Shown here piece by piece: positions 8,003 through 16,418 of a stretch of DNA of 64,000 bases; within the stretch, counting starts at the first letter, position 1, and each line of letters starts with the position of its first letter. The position numbers and the translations under genes were made by a program. Where the stretch lies: positions 992,001 through 1,056,000 of the forward strand of contig NZ_SRRO01000001.1 in NCBI RefSeq assembly GCF_004785795.1. Direction: 5' to 3'. This DNA is from Nocardioides eburneiflavus (lineage in GTDB: Bacteria; Actinomycetota; Actinomycetes; Propionibacteriales; Nocardioidaceae). The notes under the pieces are model-generated. The model ran no database searches and had not been told where the DNA came from. It saw only the letters and a list, made by a program, of their open reading frames with translations.

Positions 8003-10359
8003 GCCGTGTCCTCCGGGGCGCCTGGAGCCGCCGAGGCGCGCTGACGACCCTGGTCCTGATGACCGTGGTGGTCGTCGGCGGCGCCGTCACCGTCCTCCAG
8101 TTCGCCGGGGCCGCCGGCACGTCGCCGTGGCTCACCGCACCCCTGCTCCTGCTCGGTGCCGTCGCGGTGCCCAGCATCGGTGCTGAGCTCGCGGTCGCCC
8201 GTCGCGAGGAGATCGGCCTGGCCCGGCTGCGCGGCATCCACGGGCTCCGCCTGTGGCGCTTCCTGCTGGTCGAGCCGCTGCTCGCCATCACCCTCGGCGC
8301 CCTGGTCGGACTGGCGGTCGGAGCTGCCGGGACGCTGCTCGCGACGTCCACCTGGCTGGACGGGTCGGCGCCCGCGATCGGCCGACCCGCACTGCTGGCC
8401 GCCGCGGGCATCGCGGGCGCCGGTCTCGTCATCGTCGGGCTCTCGGCAGGGGCCGCGCTGCGCGAGCCGCTGGCGGCCCAGGTGTCGGCCCGTCGCCGCC
8501 CGCGCCGGGCGACGACCCTCGCCGTGTTCCTGAGCGTCCTCGTGCTCGTCGGCGCCGGCGTCGCGGCCTACCGCAGCCGCACGGGCGACGGCGAGCCAGA
8601 CCTCCTCGTGCTCCTCGGCCCGGCCCTGGTCGGCCTGGCGCTCGGGCAGGTCGCGACCTGGGTGGTCCGGATCGCCGCGCGTGGCCTGACTCCGGCCACC
8701 GAGCGACGCGGCCTCGGCGCCTTCCTGGCCGCCCGGCGGCTCGCCCGCGCCGACGACCTCGTCACGCCCATCCGCCTCGTCGTCGCAGCCGCCGTCGTGG
8801 GCTCGCTCGCGCTCAGCGGCGCCGTCGCCGTCAGCGGGTGGACCGCCGAGCAGGCCGCGGTCGAGGTGCCGGGTGCCTGGACGATCGACGCCAGCGAGCT
8901 CGGCGCGATGGGAGCCGTGGACCTGACCGAGCGCGCCGACCCCGAGGGCCGCCACCTCCTCGCGACGGCCATCGTCCGCAACGAGACCCGGCTGCCCGAG
9001 CGCCGGGCGTACGTCGACGCAGCGCGCTGGGACGCCGTCGTCGGCGACTTCTACGACGGGACCCCGGCACGTGCCGCCTCCGACGCGGTCTCCCGCCTCG
9101 ACACGGGGATGGCTCCCGTGCAGGTCACCGGTGAGCGGCTCGACGTGACCATGACCGGCCTCGAGGTCCCCGGGGTGCGCACCTTCCGCGGGCCCGATGG
9201 CCAGGACGTACGGGTCGGGGGCGGGCGCCTGGTGCTGACGCTCAGCTTCGTGAGCGCGGCCAACACCTCCGGCGCGGTGGCGGTGAACCTCGCCGTCCCC
9301 GACGACGGCACTCCCGTCCGCCGGTCGGTCCGCGTGCGAGCCTGCGCGGAGGGCTGTGTCGTCACCGGCCTGACGATCGACCGCGACAGCAACGGGCTCC
9401 TCGACGACAGCGACTTCGTCGTGCTCGTCGAGGAGCTCGCCCTCGGCGACGACGACCTGCTCGCCGAGGCCTGGACGCCCGACCCGTCGTCCGTCGAGTC
9501 GGCGCTCAACAACCGTTTCATCCGCAGCTACGAGCCGCCCGACGTGATCGCGGTCAACCGGGCCGACGGTCTCCAGCTGGCGCTGCTGCCGGGGGTCCCG
9601 CTCGCGCTCGACCTCGACCTCGGCCCCGCCGAGGTGCCCGTGCTCGTGGCGGACGAGGCCGCACCCCAGGCGCTCGACCTGGGCGGCGACGACCGCGTCA
9701 CCGAGGTCCTCGGCGTGGCCCGGTCGATGCCGCTCGTCGGCACCGTCGGGACCCTCGCCGACATCCGTGCGTCCGCGGTCGGCTCCGGCCCCACCGTCCC
9801 GTCAGCCGAGGTCCAGATCGTCGCCGCGCCCGGCACCCCGCAGTCCGTGCTCGACGAGGTCGCTGCGGCCACCAACGCGCAGTGGCGCACGAGGCAGGCC
9901 GTGCGGGAGTCGCTCGGCGAGCGCTTCGGCGGCGCCCAGTTCGTGGCGTACGCCCTGACCGCCCTCGCGTGTGCTCTGGTCGCGCTCCTCGCCCTGGGCG
10001 CCGGCGTGGCGCGGCACCGGCGCGACTACCGCCGCGACGTCGCCTCGCTGCGCGTGCTCGGCATCTCGACCGGCACCGCCCGCCGCGCGGGGCGCGCCGA
10101 GCTGGTGAGCCTGACCGTCCTCGTGCTCGCCGGCGTCGTCGCCGGAGGATGGCTCGCGGTGACGCTGCTGCTCGACGGCCTGCCCCTCCTGACCATCCCC
10201 GTCGCCGGGCTGGCCCTCGACACGGCCCCGCACGCCTGGCCGCTCGCGATCCCCGCGCTGGTCTCGGCCGCCGCCGTCGTGGTCGTCGGCGGGCGGGCCC
10301 GCGCCGTACGCGCCGCCACCACCCGACCCAGCCTGCTGCGCGAGGAGGACGGCGCGTGA
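7999..10359 (+). CDS. FtsX-like ABC transporter permease (786 aa)
   Basis: A large MacB/FtsX-superfamily permease. The N-terminal half has several hydrophobic helices ('TLVLMTVVVVGGAVTVLQFAG', 'LLAITLGALVGLAVGAAG'); a large extracytoplasmic region lies between about residues 300 and 640, followed by the C-terminal FtsX domain ('QFVAYALTALACALVALLALGAGVA...DVASLRVLGIS'). The start is TTG 7999, which shares bases with the TGA of the ATPase gene (TTGA). Its stop overlaps the next gene's GTG (GTGA). The phrase 'ASLRVLGIS' is the usual cytoplasmic coupling segment. The transported substrate cannot be predicted. Confidence 0.85.
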   Translation: MSRVLRGAWSRRGALTTLVLMTVVVVGGAVTVLQFAGAAGTSPWLTAPLLLLGAVAVPSIGAELAVARREEIGLARLRGIHGLRLWRFLLVEPLLAITLGALVGLAVGAAGTLLATSTWLDGSAPAIGRPALLAAAGIAGAGLVIVGLSAGAALREPLAAQVSARRRPRRATTLAVFLSVLVLVGAGVAAYRSRTGDGEPDLLVLLGPALVGLALGQVATWVVRIAARGLTPATERRGLGAFLAARRLARADDLVTPIRLVVAAAVVGSLALSGAVAVSGWTAEQAAVEVPGAWTIDASELGAMGAVDLTERADPEGRHLLATAIVRNETRLPERRAYVDAARWDAVVGDFYDGTPARAASDAVSRLDTGMAPVQVTGERLDVTMTGLEVPGVRTFRGPDGQDVRVGGGRLVLTLSFVSAANTSGAVAVNLAVPDDGTPVRRSVRVRACAEGCVVTGLTIDRDSNGLLDDSDFVVLVEELALGDDDLLAEAWTPDPSSVESALNNRFIRSYEPPDVIAVNRADGLQLALLPGVPLALDLDLGPAEVPVLVADEAAPQALDLGGDDRVTEVLGVARSMPLVGTVGTLADIRASAVGSGPTVPSAEVQIVAAPGTPQSVLDEVAAATNAQWRTRQAVRESLGERFGGAQFVAYALTALACALVALLALGAGVARHRRDYRRDVASLRVLGISTGTARRAGRAELVSLTVLVLAGVVAGGWLAVTLLLDGLPLLTIPVAGLALDTAPHAWPLAIPALVSAAAVVVVGGRARAVRAATTRPSLLREEDGA

Positions 10360-13300
10360 ACCAGCTGTCCTCGATGCTCGGTGCGATCCTGCGCGGCCTG
10401 CGGGCCCGGGCCCTGCTCAGTGCGGGCTCGGTGCTGCTCACCGCCCTCGCGGTCGCCTCGGCGGTGCTCGGTCCGATCTTCGCGGCCGCGGTCACCAACT
10501 CCTACGTCGTCACCCGGTTGCGGGAGGCGCCGCCCGCGCTGACCGGGCTCAGCCGGGTCTTCGCCCCGGACTCCCCGTCGTCCAGCGCCGACGCGGTCGC
10601 CCAGGCCGTCGCGGGCACCGAGTCGCTCAACGAGGGGCCTTGGGGCGGGACGGCAGCGATCGTGCAGTCCGAGCGGGTCATGGCCCTGCGCGGCTCGGTG
10701 GAGTTCTGGGCGCGCGACGGCGGCTGCGAGGCGCTGGAGGTCACCGGCCGGTGCCCCGAGCGCGACGGAGAGGTGCTGCTGCTCGAGAAGGCCGCCGAGC
10801 AGCAGGGGGCCGAGGTCGGGGAGCAGCTCGAGCTGGTCGGCTTCGAGCCGCCGGCGTTGCAGCAGCTCGGGCTGCCCCGCCCGGGGCTCCGGACGGTCAC
10901 GGTGGTCGGCACGTACGCCACCCCCACGGACGCCACCGACTGGCTGGTCCCGCAGCGGCTGACGTCCACCAACGAGGCGGTCAGCGACAACCCGGGCGGC
11001 GGCTACACGCCGTACTCCCCGGGTCCGGTCATCACGACCCCCGGCACCGTGGAGGCGATGGGCGACTGGACGGTCCGCGTCGACACCTTCCTCGACGTGC
11101 CGGCCGACATCACGCCCGCCGAGCTCTCCGTGGCGGCGCGCTCGGCCGCGACGATCCCCGACGACGAGGCGGTCGAGGTCGAGGGCGGCACGCTGGTCGA
11201 CGACGGCACCAACGACCTCGCCGCCGTCCTCGACGAGGTCCGCACCCAGCAGGACACCGCCCGCAGCTCCATCGCCCCCGCCGTCCTGTCGCTCGTGCTG
11301 GTCGCGCTGGCGCTGCTCATGCGGCTGCTCAACGCCGCCAGCGAGCTGCGGGTGCCGGAGCTCGCCCTCGCGTCCCTGCGCGGGGTCACCTCGCGCCGGC
11401 TGTGGGGGCTCGGGCTCGCCGAGCCGCTCACCATCCTCGTCATCTCCGCCCCCCTCGGCATCGCCCTCGGGCTCGGCAGCGGCCTGCTGCTGGTGCGCTC
11501 CTGGCTGGTCCCCGGACTGCCGCTGCCCGTCGTGGCGACGAGCTGGGTGGCGGCGGCGCTGGTGCTGCTGGCCGCCCTCGCCGTCGCGTGCGTGGCCATC
11601 GGGCTGGTGGTCCGCGAGTCGCTCGCGTCCCAGCTCGCGGGCGTACGTCGGCCCGCCGCGGCACGGCGCTGGTCGGTCATCGCCCAGCTCACGCTCGTGG
11701 CCCTCGCGGCGGCGGTGCTGCTCAGCAAGCTGTCCGGCACCGGCGGCGGTGACCCGGACGCCACCGACCTCCTGCTCCCCGTGCTGCTGGCGGTCGTGGC
11801 CGGCCTCGCCGCGACCAGGACCACCGCGGCGCTCGCCACCTGGTGGACCCGTCGCTCGCGGGGTCGGTCGCTCAGCGGCTTCGTCTCCTCGCGCGCGATC
11901 TCGCGGCGCCAGGAGGGCACCCTGATCATCCTGCCGATCACCGCCGCGATCGCGGTCTCGGTGTTCGGCGCCGGCGTCTACGACTCGGCCGCGGCGTGGC
12001 GCACGAGCGTCGCGGCGACGGTCTCGCCGGCCCACACCACGTGGCACTCCCCGGTGAGCTATGCCGAGACGCTGGAGCTGACCCGACGCGTCGACCCCGA
12101 GGGCGAGTGGGTGATGGCCGCGGGGTCCGTGCTCAACCCGGGTGCGCACTTCTCCGTGGTCGACAGCAGCCGTCTCGCCCGGGTCGCGACGTGGCCGCCG
12201 ACGTGGAGCCCGGGACGCGACGTCGAGCAGGTCGCCGAGGACATCGCCCCGCCGGGCGCGGTGCCCACGTTCTCCGGCAGGCGGATCTCGGTCACCGTCG
12301 ACAGCCGGGTGGAGAGCGACGAGCCGCTCGCCCTCGAGGTCCGGTTCGGCCGCCGCGACGGCATCCCGCTGAAGGTCTACCTCGGCCCCTACGGCACGGG
12401 TGAGTCCACGCGGTCGGCCAAGGTGCCGTGGTGCCGGGACGTCCCGTGCCCGATCGAGGGGATGACTCTCGGCGGCGGCGCGGGCACCAACACCGCGATG
12501 TCCGGCGAGGTCGCGGTGACCGCGGTCCTGGCCGACGGCCGGCCCGTGCCCGGTGTCATCGAGGGAGCGGACTGGGTCGCGACCCCCGACCCCGCCGTAC
12601 GCTCCTCGATCACCGACCTCCGCGAGGTCGACGGCACCCTGGAGATGACGGTCGACACGGGCGACTCGGTCGGCATGGCGCGCCTGACCGCCGGCGGCAT
12701 CGTCGCGCAGCGCCCGGCCCTCGCCGGTCCCAAGGTCCAGGACACGGCCCTCGCCAAGCTCGAGGAGGGGTTCGGCCTCGTCCGGGTCGAACCGCTCGGC
12801 GGCATCGGCGCGGTGGAGGGCATGCCGTTCACCGGCCCGTCCGGCCTGCTGGTCGACTACTCGTCCTTCATCACCGACCGGCCCGTCTACAACAGCAACC
12901 TCGACACCCGCGTGCTCCAGCGCGAGGGGGCCCCGGCCGAGATCACCGACGCCCTCTCCGCGGCCGGGCTCACCGTCGAGACCACGCTCGCCCAGGAGCA
13001 GCGCGTCCTCGACCAGAGCGCGTACGCCCTGGCGCTGCGGCTCTACGCCGTGGTGGCCGCGCTCGTGCTCCTGATGGCCCTCGCGGGACTGTTCGTCAGC
13101 GCCGCCGTGCAGCTGCCCGCCCGTCGTCGCGACGCCGCGGCGCTGCGCGTCGTCGGCGTGCCGCGCTCGTCGGTGATGGGGGCAGTGGTGCGCGAGCTCG
13201 CCGTGGTCCTCGGCGGCGCCGCGATCGCCGGCATCCTGGCCGGCTCGCTGGCGCAGTGGGTCGTGCTGCGCTCGATCACGCTGGGGTACGCCGAGGGGCT

Positions 13301-13454
13301 GGCGACGCCGGCCCTGGTGGCGACCATCTCACCGCTGCGCCTCGTCGTGCTGGCGCTGCTCGCGGCGGCCGTCTTCGGAGCGGTCGCCCTGCTCAGCGCG
13401 TCGATGACCGTACGGGGAGCGCGGGGGGCGACGTTGCGCGAGTCGGCCCGCTGA
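10356..13454 (+). CDS. FtsX-like ABC transporter permease (1032 aa)
   Basis: Second permease of the operon, unusually long for the family. It has a membrane helix near residue 25 ('LLSAGSVLLTALAVASAVLGPIFAAAVT'), a first periplasmic-type domain, a central helix bundle (about residues 310-430), a second large external domain and a C-terminal FtsX core ('LYAVVAALVLLMALAGLFVSAAVQLPARRRDAAALRVVGV'). GTG 10356 overlaps the previous TGA. Two external domains suggest substrate binding or contact with a cell-wall partner. It ends 3 bp from the convergent OmpR-type regulator. Confidence 0.85.
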   Translation: MNQLSSMLGAILRGLRARALLSAGSVLLTALAVASAVLGPIFAAAVTNSYVVTRLREAPPALTGLSRVFAPDSPSSSADAVAQAVAGTESLNEGPWGGTAAIVQSERVMALRGSVEFWARDGGCEALEVTGRCPERDGEVLLLEKAAEQQGAEVGEQLELVGFEPPALQQLGLPRPGLRTVTVVGTYATPTDATDWLVPQRLTSTNEAVSDNPGGGYTPYSPGPVITTPGTVEAMGDWTVRVDTFLDVPADITPAELSVAARSAATIPDDEAVEVEGGTLVDDGTNDLAAVLDEVRTQQDTARSSIAPAVLSLVLVALALLMRLLNAASELRVPELALASLRGVTSRRLWGLGLAEPLTILVISAPLGIALGLGSGLLLVRSWLVPGLPLPVVATSWVAAALVLLAALAVACVAIGLVVRESLASQLAGVRRPAAARRWSVIAQLTLVALAAAVLLSKLSGTGGGDPDATDLLLPVLLAVVAGLAATRTTAALATWWTRRSRGRSLSGFVSSRAISRRQEGTLIILPITAAIAVSVFGAGVYDSAAAWRTSVAATVSPAHTTWHSPVSYAETLELTRRVDPEGEWVMAAGSVLNPGAHFSVVDSSRLARVATWPPTWSPGRDVEQVAEDIAPPGAVPTFSGRRISVTVDSRVESDEPLALEVRFGRRDGIPLKVYLGPYGTGESTRSAKVPWCRDVPCPIEGMTLGGGAGTNTAMSGEVAVTAVLADGRPVPGVIEGADWVATPDPAVRSSITDLREVDGTLEMTVDTGDSVGMARLTAGGIVAQRPALAGPKVQDTALAKLEEGFGLVRVEPLGGIGAVEGMPFTGPSGLLVDYSSFITDRPVYNSNLDTRVLQREGAPAEITDALSAAGLTVETTLAQEQRVLDQSAYALALRLYAVVAALVLLMALAGLFVSAAVQLPARRRDAAALRVVGVPRSSVMGAVVRELAVVLGGAAIAGILAGSLAQWVVLRSITLGYAEGLATPALVATISPLRLVVLALLAAAVFGAVALLSASMTVRGARGATLRESAR

Positions 13455-13457
13455 CGG

Positions 13458-14216
13458 TCAGGGGCAGCAGGGGTCGAAGCGGAACCCGACGCCGCGGATC
13501 GTCCGGATCCACTCGTTGCTCGCAGCGGCCCTGCGCAGCTTGCGGCGCAGGTTGGCCAGGTGCACGTCGACGACGTGGGTGCTGTCGGGGACGAAGTCGC
13601 TCGCCCACACCGCACGCATCAGGTCCTGGCGCGCGACGACGACCCCCGGGTTGCTGACCAGGTGGGCCAGCAGGTCGAACTCGGTGCGCGTCAGGTCGAT
13701 CTCCTCGCCGCCGACGAGGACCTCGCGAGAGCTGCGGTCGAGGGTGAGGTCGCTGCAGCCCAGTGCTCTCGTCGGACCTGGCGTGGGGTCGGTCCGGGCA
13801 TCGGCGACGGCCGGCTGCTCGACGCCCACGCCCATGACGTCGCTGGTGCGCGGGCGACGGAACAGCGCCGCGACCCGCGCCTGCAGCTCACGCATCGAGA
13901 ACGGCTTGACCAGGTAGTCGTCGGCGCCGACCTCGAGGCCGACGAGTCGGTCGACCTCGTCCGTACGTCCGCTGACGACGATGACGTAGCAGTCGCTCGT
14001 GGTCCGGATCCGGCGGCAGACCTCGACCCCGTCGATGTCGGGCAGCGTGAGGTCGAGCGTCACCAGGTCGGGCTGCACCTCGTGAACGAGGGCCAGCGCC
14101 TCGGCGCCGGTGTGCGCGACGACGACGTCGAACCCCGCCAGGTCGAGGAGCTGGGAGATGGCGTCGCCGACATCGCGGTCGTCCTCGACGACCACGGCTG
14201 TCCGTGCGTTCATCAT
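13458..14216 (-). CDS. OmpR/PhoB-type response regulator, copy 1
   Basis: A 252-aa regulator with a receiver domain (acidic pair E11/D12, phospho-acceptor D55 in 'LVTLDLTLPD', T/S switch 'VVSGRTDEVD', K104 in 'LVKPF') and a C-terminal winged helix ('IDLTRTEFDLLAHLVSNPGVVVARQDLM...STHVVDVHLANLRRKL...IRTIRGVGFRF'). It is closely related to the regulator immediately upstream (both share VxxLEVGADD and RVAALFRRPR), which points to a local duplication. No histidine kinase is next to either. Convergent with the ABC operon, 3 bp apart. Confidence 0.9.
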   Translation of the reverse strand: MMNARTAVVVEDDRDVGDAISQLLDLAGFDVVVAHTGAEALALVHEVQPDLVTLDLTLPDIDGVEVCRRIRTTSDCYVIVVSGRTDEVDRLVGLEVGADDYLVKPFSMRELQARVAALFRRPRTSDVMGVGVEQPAVADARTDPTPGPTRALGCSDLTLDRSSREVLVGGEEIDLTRTEFDLLAHLVSNPGVVVARQDLMRAVWASDFVPDSTHVVDVHLANLRRKLRRAAASNEWIRTIRGVGFRFDPCCP

Positions 14217-14293
14217 CCGCGTGCTCCCCAGTTGACGCTTCCACTACCCGATGGCGCCAGGTCCAAACCCCGGTCTTTCCAAGCGGGCGCGAG

Positions 14294-14327
14294 CCACCCG
14301 CTGCCGATGCTAGGCGGCAGCGGGTGG
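14294..14327 (-). terminator. Intrinsic-terminator-like hairpin between the two OmpR-type regulators
   Basis: A perfect 13-bp stem (CCACCCGCTGCCG with its complement) and an 8-base loop, directly after the stop of the upstream regulator gene on the minus strand. There is no U-tract, as is usual in very GC-rich actinobacteria. It should separate transcription of the two paralogous regulators. Confidence 0.65.
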
Positions 14328-14389
14328 TTGCGTGGTCGTTCTGGGTGCAGCACCCCCCGACGGAGGCTCGTAGCCCGCTCGTGAGCGGA

Positions 14390-15226
14390 TCAGAAGTCCA
14401 GGCCCCGGGCCCAGTCCTCGGAGTCGATCCGGGCCACGAGGTACGGGCCGCCGCCGGCGCGGCGATCCTGCTGGCCACCGTCCTCGCGGTCCATCCGGTA
14501 GCCGATGCCGCGGATGGTGTGGATCCACGTGGCGTCGGAGTGCCGGCGCAGCTTGCCGCGCAGGTTGGCCACGTGCACGTCCACGAGGTGGTGGTCGTGC
14601 GTCAGCGCGCTGCTCCAGATCGCCATGACCATCTCCTCGCGGGTGCAGACCCGTGAGAGGTGGCTGGCGAGGTACTCCAGGACGTCGTACTCGATGCGCG
14701 TCAGGTCCACGATCGATCCGTCGACCTGCACCTCGCGGCGGGCCGAGTTGATGACCAGCCCGGCGCCCGCGTTGATCGTGGTCGGCTCGTCGGCCGGCTG
14801 CGACGGGCTGGGCACGTGCGGCACGTGGTTGGCCGACGCGTCCTCGGCCGTCGCGCCGGAGCGCGGGCGGCGGAAGAGTGCCGCCACCCGGGCGCGCAGC
14901 TCGCGCGGCGAGAACGGCTTGAGGACGAAGTCGTCCGCCCCGACCTCCAGGCCGATCAGCTTGTCCACCTCGTCGGACCGCGCGGAGACGATCACGATGT
15001 AGCAGTCGCTGGTCTCCCGGATGCGGCGGCACACCTCGATGCCGTCCATGTGCGGCAGCGTCAGGTCGAGCGTCACGAGGTCGGGTGGATCGGCTGCCGC
15101 CACGCCCACCGCTGCCCGTCCGTCGCGCGCCGAGGTGACCCGGAAACCAGCCCCCTCCAGGGTCTCCACCAGCGCGGACGAGATGTCCGGATCGTCCTCG
15201 ACGACCAATGCATGTAGTTCTTGCAC
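14390..15226 (-). CDS. OmpR/PhoB-type response regulator, copy 2
   Basis: A 278-aa regulator: receiver with E10/D11/D12, phospho-acceptor D54 ('LVTLDLTLPHMDG') and K103 ('FVLKPF'), a 30-residue Pro/Ser-rich linker, a winged-helix domain ('VDLTRIEYDVLEYLASHLSRVCTREEM...HLVDVHVANLRGKL...IHTIRGIGYRM') and a ~35-residue C-terminal tail not seen in copy 1. GTG 15226 is preferred: the GGGGG just upstream is well spaced and the receiver then begins normally. An ATG at 15241 is the alternative. A GTTGATG-N7-CATCAAC inverted repeat lies about 70 bases upstream and may be its operator. Confidence 0.88.
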   Translation of the reverse strand: MQELHALVVEDDPDISSALVETLEGAGFRVTSARDGRAAVGVAAADPPDLVTLDLTLPHMDGIEVCRRIRETSDCYIVIVSARSDEVDKLIGLEVGADDFVLKPFSPRELRARVAALFRRPRSGATAEDASANHVPHVPSPSQPADEPTTINAGAGLVINSARREVQVDGSIVDLTRIEYDVLEYLASHLSRVCTREEMVMAIWSSALTHDHHLVDVHVANLRGKLRRHSDATWIHTIRGIGYRMDREDGGQQDRRAGGGPYLVARIDSEDWARGLDF

Positions 15227-15294
15227 GTCAAACCCCCACATATGCGAAGGCAAGGGCCCCACGCCCTCGCCGTGGCGCCGCCCGATCGGCGTCG

Positions 15295-15315
15295 GTTGAT
15301 GTTAATCCCATCAAC
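15295..15315. promoter_or_regulatory. Candidate operator, 7-7-7 inverted repeat
   Basis: GTTGATG, seven bases, CATCAAC: a perfect 7-bp inverted repeat one helical turn or so apart, in the 190-bp gap between the response regulator and the GNAT gene, in noticeably more AT-rich DNA. It has the geometry of a dimeric regulator site. Which protein binds is unknown; autoregulation by the adjacent regulator is possible, though OmpR-type proteins usually prefer direct repeats. Confidence 0.4.
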
Positions 15316-15417
15316 GGTCCAGAGATAGGGAAGTTCGAGCGGACGAACAGGTTGTCTAGACCGGGCGCTTTGACGGAATCTTTTGCTGCGGACGATGCAA
15401 ACTGCGCTTTCCATGGT

Positions 15418-16353
15418 CTATAGCAGGTCGATAGCGCGATTGACCCACACGCTCTCCGTCTGCATCCCCACCCTTTGGTAGAGGCCGAGCGCACCCGTCC
15501 GCGAGTCGGTGCTGAGCTCGGAGGTGGTCGTGCCGTGTGCGCGCGCCTGGGCGAAGGAGTCGACCAGCAGCGCCTGGGCGATCCCGCGGCCGCGCTGGTC
15601 GGCCCGCACGGCGAGCCGGTCGACGTACCCGGTCGCGCCGTTGTCGGAGACCAGGACCAGCGAGACGCCCACGACCTGCCCGGCGCCGTCGACCGCGACG
15701 CGCAGGTTCCACGGCTCGAAGCCCGGCCGGCCGAAGGTCGCCGCGGCGAAGTCCTCGTACGGCTCGCGCTCGCGCACCGACCACTCGAGGAACGCGTCCT
15801 CGAGGACGTCGTGGGCTGCCCTCGCGTCGTCCGGCCCGGCCGTGCGGATGGCGTACCCCTCCGGCAGGTCGCGCTCCGGGATGGTGGCTCCCTCGGGCAG
15901 CCGGAGCACCCAGCTGGTCCAGCGCACCCGGAAGCCGAGCTCCTCCAGCAGCCGGTCGCCGGGCGAGCCCTGCGGGACGGGCATCCCGACCACGCTCGAG
16001 CCCACGCGACGACCGAGGTCCTGGAGCCAGCGGGCCAGCCAGGCGCCGATGCCGCGTCCGCGGTGGCTGGGCAGCACCGACGTGTCCGCGCGGTCGGCCC
16101 CCATCAGCTCGGCGTACGCCACCAGGGTGTCGCCGTCCCAGACGCCGATCGAGCGCGCGCCGAGGTCGTGGCTCGGCTTGGCCCAGTCGCTGACGATGTC
16201 GGCCTCCTCGATGACGACCTCGCCGATGTCCTCGAGCTCCTGCGCGGCCATCAGCCGGTGGACGGCGGTGGCGTCGGTGGTGCGGAGCGGGCGGGTGGTC
16301 AGTCCCGCGGGAAGGCCGGGCGTCTCGGGCATGGGCAGAGTGTGCTGCGTCAC
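15418..16353 (-). CDS. Tandem GNAT-domain N-acetyltransferase
   Basis: A 311-aa protein with two GNAT folds. The first has the acetyl-CoA loop 'PSHRGRGIGAWLARWLQ' near residue 95; the second has 'VRADQRGRGIAQALLVDSF' near 245, followed by 'ALGLYQRVGMQTESVW'. The arrangement resembles mycothiol synthase (MshD) and related actinobacterial double acetyltransferases, but it lies outside any mycothiol locus, so the acceptor is unknown. Cytosolic, no signal peptide. Divergent from the DEAD-box helicase gene, 65 bp away. Confidence 0.85.
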   Translation of the reverse strand: MTQHTLPMPETPGLPAGLTTRPLRTTDATAVHRLMAAQELEDIGEVVIEEADIVSDWAKPSHDLGARSIGVWDGDTLVAYAELMGADRADTSVLPSHRGRGIGAWLARWLQDLGRRVGSSVVGMPVPQGSPGDRLLEELGFRVRWTSWVLRLPEGATIPERDLPEGYAIRTAGPDDARAAHDVLEDAFLEWSVREREPYEDFAAATFGRPGFEPWNLRVAVDGAGQVVGVSLVLVSDNGATGYVDRLAVRADQRGRGIAQALLVDSFAQARAHGTTTSELSTDSRTGALGLYQRVGMQTESVWVNRAIDLL

Positions 16354-16418
16354 GTGCCCCGCTGTCGCGCGGTTATCCGGCCCTCGAGGAATGTCCTGAT
16401 CCCCCGTGAAGCCCTACC

